Shown piece by piece: positions 7,304 through 11,043 of a DNA stretch of 11,043 nt (position 1 is the first letter of the stretch; the number at the start of each line of letters is the position of its first letter). Origin of the DNA: DATJUF01 sp035524095 (GTDB lineage: Bacteria > Desulfobacterota > Binatia > Binatales > Binataceae). The translations under genes were made by a program, and so were the position numbers. The notes under the pieces are model-generated. The model made no database searches. It saw only the letters and a list, made by a program, of their open reading frames with translations, and was not told the origin of the DNA. The stretch spans positions 1-11,043 of the forward strand of contig DATKPK010000151.1 in the NCBI GenBank assembly GCA_035524095.1, in the 5' to 3' direction.

Positions 7304-7329
7304 GCTTGGGAATCGCTGATTCCCAAAGC
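7304..7329 (-). terminator. Hairpin downstream of the paralog operon
   Basis: TTGGGAATC (7306-7314) and GATTCCCAA (7318-7326) form a perfect nine-base stem with a three-base loop. GC/GC can extend it past a one-base bulge. Read on the - strand it is followed by GCTGTTTAT, about 95 bases after the last gene of the operon. It could be a weak terminator or an operator-like dyad; an overlapping alternative stem (GCTGA/TCAGC, 7315-7334) is possible. Confidence 0.4.
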
Positions 7330-7420
7330 GTCAGCAAACGGGGTCGGCTTCGATGATCTGCTGGCAAATGAGTCAACTAGCTATTTACTGTAGCCAATAG
7401 TACCTGATTAAGTTTCTTCC

Positions 7421-7789
7421 CTAGGTATTCTCGAAGACCTTCCCGTTCCACGAACGCCCCGCCAGATCGATCTCGCCTTCAACCACCGCGCTCTCGCTAT
7501 CTGAGCGTTCGATCACCCCGCTCGTGTGCCAGCGATGTTTGCCGGAACTCTCATGGCTTCCCGACCCTGCGCTTGAAAATTGCTGGCCATTGTCCATGAA
7601 TCCGAGCGCGCATGAACTGTACGTCCCGCTCTTTCCCGCGACGAAAGTGGCTGTGCCGCATACCGTTCCGATTCCGCTGACCGGACTTTCGTAGTTGCAC
7701 GCTATCAGGGTGCTGCCCGCGGGTCCTGGAGTGACCGTCATAGTAGTGAACTTGAACGAAAATTCTCCCACTTCTTTGCCTTTCGCCAT
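7421..7789 (-). CDS. Unassigned beta-rich protein, paralog B
   Basis: A 122-residue protein with no signal peptide or membrane segment. The start at 7789 is chosen because GAGGAG (complement of 7795-7800) lies five bases before it and because the sequence from MAKGK onward aligns with the paralog at 8207-8578. The reading frame stays open upstream to 7939, but that part has no counterpart in the paralog. About half the residues match the paralog. Shared blocks are PGPAGSTL (21-28), GTATFV (45-50), GKSGT (52-56), GKHxWHT (83-89) and EGEIDLA (104-110) with a closing RSWNG. Many Gly, Ser and Thr and regular alternation of hydrophobic residues suggest a small antiparallel beta barrel (lipocalin-like or allene-oxide-cyclase-like), which is inference. 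I cannot name the family. It is the last gene of the operon, 46 bases after the isomerase-like gene. Confidence 0.8.
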   Translation of the reverse strand: MAKGKEVGEFSFKFTTMTVTPGPAGSTLIACNYESPVSGIGTVCGTATFVAGKSGTYSSCALGFMDNGQQFSSAGSGSHESSGKHRWHTSGVIERSDSESAVVEGEIDLAGRSWNGKVFENT

Positions 7790-7835
7790 CGGAGCTCCTC
7801 CTGGCAGAAATGTAAGTGACGACGCTGATAACCTC

Positions 7836-8138
7836 TCAGCGTCCCTGCTTCTCGAATGCCGTGGCGACAGCGTCCATATGCCGAGCGTAGTCGGTAAGCG
7901 CGCGCACCTCGAAATCGTAGTAGAGAGCCATGGGCGCACTCATAATCTTTTGATTGAGCTCTTCCGTGGAATTGGCGTTTGCGATACCGAAGCCACCGCC
8001 TCCGATGAAAGCATAGGTGCAGTCGATCACTGCTTCTTTAACCGCATTGAGTAATGTCTCCTTCTGAGCTCTGATCATTTGACTTGTAGGCCCCGGATTC
8101 ATACTCACACGTGGTTTCCGTATCACCAGAAATTTCAT
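7836..8138 (-). CDS. Muconolactone-isomerase-like small alpha/beta-barrel protein
   Basis: A 100-residue protein with the layout of a dimeric ferredoxin-like alpha/beta barrel. A first strand (MKFLVI) is followed by a long helix (about 20-36), a strand-turn with YAFIGGGGFGIANANS (42-57), the helix of STEELNQKIMSAPM (57-70), and a last strand (YYDFEVRALTDY, 73-84). The 'GGGGFGIANANSxEEL...APM...FEVRALTDY' pattern resembles the muconolactone delta-isomerase family (PF02426), whose classic members act in catechol degradation. None of the other catechol genes are here, so the substrate is unknown. AGAGGA (complement of about 8148-8153) lies ahead of the start. It sits in the middle of an operon, between two paralogous genes: 68 bases after the first, 46 before the last. 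Confidence 0.75.
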   Translation of the reverse strand: MKFLVIRKPRVSMNPGPTSQMIRAQKETLLNAVKEAVIDCTYAFIGGGGFGIANANSTEELNQKIMSAPMALYYDFEVRALTDYARHMDAVATAFEKQGR

Positions 8139-8206
8139 TGGGACTATTCCTCTTTAATTGGTTGAAACAACCGTCGCCCGAGCCACAGGCACTTCCAAAT
8201 AGTTTT

Positions 8207-8578
8207 CTAGCTCCACTCGGCCACCGTTCCACTCCACGTACGGGTAGCCAAATCAAGCTCTCCCTCAGACAGTAGAGCACTGCCATCGGATACGTGAAGA
8301 ACCCCTTGCGTATGCCAATGATGTTTGCCGGTAGCCTCATAAGTACCGGGACCATTAGCGCTGAGTTGATCACCGTTTTCCAAGTATGCCGCGCCGCAAT
8401 AACTCATCGTCCCGCTCTTGCCGCCCACAAACGTCGCCGTTCCGCTGATTGTGCCGAAGCCGCCGGTTGCAGTTCCCTCGAAGTTTACCTGCGCAAGTGT
8501 GCTTCCTGCCGGTCCAGGCAGGTAGGTAACCGACGTAGCCTTCATCGACCATTCCGCCAGTTTCTTACCCTTCGCCAT
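8207..8578 (-). CDS. Unassigned beta-rich protein, paralog A
   Basis: A 123-residue protein, first gene of the - strand operon. The start at 8578 is supported by AGGAGG (complement of TCCTCCTT at 8585-8592) seven bases upstream. The frame is open to 8665 but has no RBS there and no similarity to the paralog. Shared blocks with paralog B are PGPAGSTL (21-28), GTATFV (46-51), GGKSGT (52-57), GKHHWHTQGV (84-93) and EGELDLATRTWSG (105-117). Predicted beta-rich, cytoplasmic, no catalytic motif recognised. The conserved His-x-Trp-His-Thr motif is the most suggestive site for ligand or metal binding (inference). Divergent from cynS across a 332-base region, so shared regulation is possible. Confidence 0.82.
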   Translation of the reverse strand: MAKGKKLAEWSMKATSVTYLPGPAGSTLAQVNFEGTATGGFGTISGTATFVGGKSGTMSYCGAAYLENGDQLSANGPGTYEATGKHHWHTQGVLHVSDGSALLSEGELDLATRTWSGTVAEWS

Positions 8579-8725
8579 TCCGTTTCCTCCTTCGCGGACG
8601 TCGGCCGCCCGCGCACGATTCTCGGCTCCGCGACCGCTCAGGCGGAGCACGGTGAAGAGTCGCAATCCCTTGTCCCGTCGAAACGAATTGTGCCCGATGA
8701 TTGATTTAGGGTGGCGGGTTACTTC

Positions 8726-8754
8726 TCAGTAGTCTTAAAAATCCAAAAAGTCAA
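8726..8754 (-). promoter_or_regulatory. Candidate promoter of the three-gene - strand operon
   Basis: On the - strand TTGACT (complement of 8749-8754, five of six consensus) is followed after 17 bases by TACTGA (complement of 8726-8731, a weak -10). It lies about 150 bases before the start at 8578. The -35 and spacing are good, the -10 poor. Confidence 0.35.
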
Positions 8755-8771
8755 CTATGATAGTCTAACGT

Positions 8772-8785
8772 CAGGAAAATTCCTG
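8772..8785. promoter_or_regulatory. Palindromic operator-like dyad in the divergent region
   Basis: CAGGAA and TTCCTG form a six-base perfect dyad around AA. It lies between the two divergent start sites, 18 bases on the cynS side of the TTGACT box. This is a suitable position for a regulator binding site, but no regulator gene is present in the window. Confidence 0.3.
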
Positions 8786-8910
8786 GTTGCGATAATCCTG
8801 CCTCATGCATCAACGCCTTTCTTATCAATTCGGCGATGGTGCAAGACTCCTGATAAAATCACGCTCTGGCTCAAGTACTTGTCTGCACTCACCACCGGAG
8901 GAACGTCCAA

Positions 8911-9354
8911 ATGACTCGGCAGTCACTCACCGAAAAGATCGTCGCCTTGAAGCATGCCAAGGGAATCTCCTGGCGAGCACTAGCCGAGGTGATCGGCCGC
9001 TCACCCGGATTCGCAACCTCAGCTTTCCTCGGTCAGATGTCCTTAAGCCGCGACGAAGCGCAAAAGTCTGGAAATCTTCTAGGCCTCAACGAAGATGAAA
9101 TCGCCCTGCTGCAACAGGTGCCGTATCGCGGCTCGCTGCCAACTGCTATCCCCGTTGATCCGCTGATTTATCGCTTCTACGAAATCACTCAGGTCTTTGG
9201 CACTACGCTCAAGGCGCTTATCGAAGATGAGTTCGGCGACGGCATCATGAGCGCGATCGATTTCGAGTTAAGCGTCGACCGCGTTCCCGATCCGAAAGGC
9301 GATCGCGTCAAGGTGACCCTAAATGGCAAGTTCCTTCCCTATCGCAAGTATTGA
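8911..9354 (+). CDS. cynS: Cyanate hydratase (cyanase)
   Basis: A 147-residue full-length cyanase, which converts cyanate and bicarbonate to ammonia and CO2 (via carbamate) in the cytoplasm. The N-terminal half is the family's helix-turn-helix-like domain (LAEVIGRSPGFATSAFLGQ, 24-42). The C-terminal catalytic domain holds IPVDPLIYRFYEITQVFGTTLKAL (80-103) and EFGDGIMSAIDF (107-118). R88, E91 and S114 line up with the catalytic Arg96, Glu99 and Ser122 of the E. coli enzyme with identical spacing. The active enzyme is a homodecamer in characterised members. GGAGG (8897-8901) lies nine bases before the ATG. No cynT, cynX, cynR or cyanate transporter genes are adjacent, so this is a solitary cynS. 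It is divergent from an operon with an isomerase-like gene. Cyanate detoxification or use as a nitrogen source is the likely role. Confidence 0.97.
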   Translation: MTRQSLTEKIVALKHAKGISWRALAEVIGRSPGFATSAFLGQMSLSRDEAQKSGNLLGLNEDEIALLQQVPYRGSLPTAIPVDPLIYRFYEITQVFGTTLKALIEDEFGDGIMSAIDFELSVDRVPDPKGDRVKVTLNGKFLPYRKY

Positions 9355-9574
9355 TCACGATCTCTCAAACGATCGCATTTTCTTCCACAAGCGTCTCACG
9401 CCCGCGAAAGCCTGAATCACGAGTCCTGCATCCCGTAGCGCCTTGTATGAGCTGATCGTCACCATGCCCACAGCTATGCGGCAAAAAGCTCAACTGCTAT
9501 CCAACGCCTAAGCCTTGCCGCCAAATCCTGATCGGATCCGCAAACTTTTCACTGGTAAGCTTGCAAGCCGCTGT

Positions 9575-9580
9575 TATCAT
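9575..9580 (+). promoter_or_regulatory. -10-like box immediately before the DUF992 gene
   Basis: TATCAT matches the -10 consensus at five of six positions. With a 17-base spacer the -35 slot is CTGGTA (9552-9557), a three-of-six match. The start codon at 9587 would be at or within a base or two of the transcription start, so the mRNA may be leaderless. A perfect ten-base palindrome, GCTTGCAAGC, lies at 9559-9568 inside the spacer. Confidence 0.35.
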
Positions 9581-9586
9581 TGGATC

Positions 9587-10105
9587 ATGGCAACGACAAA
9601 AATCAGCCCCATTACTGCTATCGCACTGGCCTTCGCCATCACTCTAATCACAGCCGGCACCGCCCGCGCGGATCAGGTAAAAATCAAAACCGGCTACCTG
9701 ACCTGTCACGAGGCCGCCGGATGGGGCTTCATCGTCGGCTCTTCGCACAAGCTCCATTGCACCTATTCGTCGAATAAGGGCCGCACTGAGTACTACACCG
9801 GTAGTATCTCCAAGTTCGGCGCTGATATCGGCTATCTCAAGTCGGCGGTCATCCTCTGGGCTGTCGCTGCCCCCACCACCGATCTTGGCCGTGGCGCTCT
9901 CGCAGGTGATTACGGCGGTGTGCAAGCCAGTGTTGCTCTAGGCGTCGGCGCCGGCGCGAACGTCCTCGTCGGCGGCTTCCACAAATCGATTACTCTCCAA
10001 CCAATCTCAGTCGAGGGTCAAAATGGTCTCAACGTGGCCGCTGGTATCGGCGCGATGAGCTTGCATTACGAGGGCGAGACAGCTCCCCATCACGTAGAAG
10101 AGTAG
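9587..10105 (+). CDS. DUF992-family secreted protein
   Basis: A 172-residue protein with a Sec signal peptide (hydrophobic 7-24, cleavage near AlaArgAla-Asp at about 28). The mature part follows the DUF992 pattern: GYLTC (36-40), a second cysteine at C58, YYTGSISKFGADIGY (69-83), ILWAVAAP (89-96), GALAGDYGGVQASVALGVGAGANVLVGG (103-130) and LQPISVEGQNGLNVAAGI (137-154). C40 and C58 probably form a disulfide. The function is not known; the family is common in Alphaproteobacteria and is predicted periplasmic or exported. The ATG at 9587 is chosen because the upstream frame lacks a signal-like start; there is no Shine-Dalgarno sequence before it. A strong terminator follows at 10143. Confidence 0.85.
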   Translation: MATTKISPITAIALAFAITLITAGTARADQVKIKTGYLTCHEAAGWGFIVGSSHKLHCTYSSNKGRTEYYTGSISKFGADIGYLKSAVILWAVAAPTTDLGRGALAGDYGGVQASVALGVGAGANVLVGGFHKSITLQPISVEGQNGLNVAAGIGAMSLHYEGETAPHHVEE

Positions 10106-10142
10106 CCGACGCTTGATTCCTCTCGACCGCCGATTGTCAATC

Positions 10143-10202
10143 GGCTCCGGCTGTGCTCGACACTCGCGTCCAGCCAGCCGGAGCCTTCATCATTGTCTTC
10201 TC
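10143..10202 (+). terminator. Terminator between the DUF992 and mlaC-like genes
   Basis: GGCTCCGGCTG (10143-10153) and CAGCCGGAGCC (10175-10185) are a perfect eleven-base inverted repeat with a 21-base loop, followed by the T-rich TTCATCATTGTCTTCTCC. It starts 38 bases after the DUF992 stop codon. The loop is long for an intrinsic terminator, but stem quality is high. It argues against the mlaC-like gene starting upstream of it. Confidence 0.6.
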
Positions 10203-10226
10203 CATTGCCGCCTGACCACTCTGGGT

Positions 10227-10889
10227 ATGTTCTTGATTGCGGCACTCTCGCTATGCCTCAGCTTCAGTCATGCATTCTCTGATACCGTCGCTTCGTCCGC
10301 CGCCAGCGATCCGATGGCGACTGTGAAAGGCGGGATTGGCCAGGCGATCGCCGTCTTTCAAAACCACCAGATGCCGCTCGCGGAACGCCGCCGCACCCTT
10401 CGCACCCTTGCCGAAAATTATTTCGACTTCCCGATGATGTCCCGCTCGGTCCTCGGCTACCATTGGCGCAGCCTGACCGACCAGCAGCGTGCCCAATTCG
10501 TCCCCCTCTTTACCGGCTTTATCGAGGACGCCTACTTGTCCAAGTTGCAGGACTATACCGTCCGAAAAGTCCAGCAGGAGCTTCAAACCGCCCGCATCAG
10601 CTATATTCGTGAGCAGCTCGACGGCGATTATGCTCAGGTCTTTACCACCGTGACCTTGAGCGATCGCGCCAAGCCTATTGATGTGAATTACTATCTCGCG
10701 CGCACGAACGGCGCCTGGAAAGTCTACGATCTCTCAATCGAGTCGATCAGCATAATCGCGAACTTCCGCAATCAGTTTAATCGTGTGATTAACAACGCCG
10801 GCTACGATACCCTTCTCGCCGACCTCCGCGCCAAACAACGACGCCTGCAGCAGGATTTGGATAACCCACAGCCGCAAACCTCATCTTAG
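10227..10889 (+). CDS. mlaC: MlaC / Ttg2D-family periplasmic phospholipid-binding protein
   Basis: A 220-residue protein of the MlaC (Tol_Tgt2) family, the soluble periplasmic carrier that moves phospholipid between the outer and inner membranes. A short hydrophobic signal (1-16, cleavage near 18) lacks a basic N-region. The mature part has DFPMMSRSVLGYHWRSLTDQQRAQF (67-91), FTGFIEDAYLSKLQDY (95-110), a beta core including VNYYLARTNGAWKVYDLSIESISI (153-176) and NFRNQFNRVI (179-188) followed by GYDTLLADLR (192-201). These are the family's ligand-pocket elements. Usual partners mlaF, E, D and B are absent here. The frame is open upstream to 10113, with TTG codons only; the hairpin at 10143-10185 makes the ATG at 10227 more likely. 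It has no good Shine-Dalgarno sequence, so the start is moderately uncertain. Confidence 0.85.
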   Translation: MFLIAALSLCLSFSHAFSDTVASSAASDPMATVKGGIGQAIAVFQNHQMPLAERRRTLRTLAENYFDFPMMSRSVLGYHWRSLTDQQRAQFVPLFTGFIEDAYLSKLQDYTVRKVQQELQTARISYIREQLDGDYAQVFTTVTLSDRAKPIDVNYYLARTNGAWKVYDLSIESISIIANFRNQFNRVINNAGYDTLLADLRAKQRRLQQDLDNPQPQTSS

Positions 10890-10916
10890 TCACTTGCCAC
10901 CACACCCTCCGACTGA

Positions 10917-11043
10917 CTATTTGATGTGGCTATGGCTAATGCAGGAAGACCTCCCAGCCATAGCGCCGGCCATGCGTCCGCTGATTCTCGCGAGGCTCGC
11001 GACGATAACATCGCCGGCTTCTCGCGCGGCCGCCTCGATGCCC
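10917..11043 (-). CDS. Possible 3' end of a convergent gene (partial, hypothetical)
   Basis: On the - strand a frame enters from the window edge and runs 41 codons to TAG (complement of 10917-10919). It is Ala- and Gly-rich with a hydrophobic run (DVIVASLARI) and ends in a His/Ser/Lys tail. Codon third positions are G/C-rich in its first half. A + strand frame (ATG 10923 to the edge) is also open but looks less protein-like. A nine-base inverted repeat, GCTATGGCT/AGCCATAGC (10929-10937/10956-10964), lies within it. No family is recognised. Confidence 0.3.
   Translation of the reverse strand, partial: GIEAAAREAGDVIVASLARISGRMAGAMAGRSSCISHSHIK

Larger units (their letters stand above)
7047..7420. 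other. Intergenic region between the Coa1-like gene and the paralog operon
   Basis: This 374-base gap holds no convincing gene. It contains the ribosome-binding site and candidate TATAAT promoter of the Coa1-like gene at its left end, and a nine-base perfect hairpin at 7306-7326. Otherwise I see nothing assignable. Confidence 0.5.
8579..8910. other. Divergent intergenic region between the paralog operon and cynS
   Basis: This 332-base region carries the start signals of both units. It contains the ribosome-binding sites at each edge, a promoter-like pair for the - strand (8726-8754), a 14-base dyad CAGGAA-AA-TTCCTG (8772-8785), and an AT-rich TGATAAAAT (8851-8859) that could be the -10 region for cynS, although no good -35 sits at 16-18 bases. 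No gene is evident in it. Confidence 0.5.

Noticed and set aside
7790..7939. N-terminal extension of paralog B to 7939
   Set aside because: The extension overlaps the upstream isomerase-like gene, has no counterpart in the paralog, and a good ribosome-binding site precedes the start at 7789.
9358..9384. Terminator after cynS (CGATC/GATCG with a T-rich tail)
   Set aside because: The stem is only five base pairs, too weak to separate from chance.
10113..10226. TTG-initiated extension of the mlaC-like protein
   Set aside because: It would place the eleven-base terminator hairpin inside the coding region and gives an Arg/His/Cys-rich peptide unlike a signal sequence.

Overview
The window looks like chromosomal DNA of a Gram-negative, moderately GC-rich bacterium. 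Evidence for an outer membrane is a Tat-exported YcbK/DUF882-type cell-wall peptidase, a MlaC-family periplasmic lipid carrier and a DUF992-type secreted protein. Codons favour G or C at the third position. The gene mix (Baeyer-Villiger monooxygenase, PPOX-like flavoprotein, cyanase) suits a soil or environmental organism, either Alphaproteobacteria-like or an uncultured lineage such as Binatota. That placement is inference. I see no phage, transposon, CRISPR, rRNA or tRNA signal.

Left part (1-4130), all on the + strand: the 3' end of a nucleoside 2-deoxyribosyltransferase-like gene; a Tat-exported M15A/DUF882 peptidase; a structured 60-bp tandem repeat; a PPOX-family flavoprotein; and a type I Baeyer-Villiger monooxygenase with its own candidate promoter and one or two terminators. 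Middle (4269-7046): a large secreted, cysteine-containing alkaline-phosphatase-superfamily enzyme, then on the - strand a small single-span membrane protein that resembles Coa1-type cytochrome oxidase assembly factors.

Right part (7421-10889): a three-gene - strand operon in which two paralogous, unassigned beta-rich proteins flank a muconolactone-isomerase-like small protein. It is divergent from a complete cyanate hydratase gene (cynS) across a 332-bp region that holds a palindrome and promoter-like boxes. A DUF992 gene that may be leaderless, a strong terminator and a stand-alone mlaC-like gene follow. The last bases may hold the 3' end of a convergent gene.

Most genes appear to be individually transcribed: intergenic gaps are long, and several contain hairpins. 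The clearest multi-gene unit is the 8578-7421 operon. It is also the best candidate for something undescribed, because I cannot place the duplicated protein family that brackets the isomerase-like gene. The 60-bp repeat, whose stems are conserved while its loops differ, is the best non-coding candidate.
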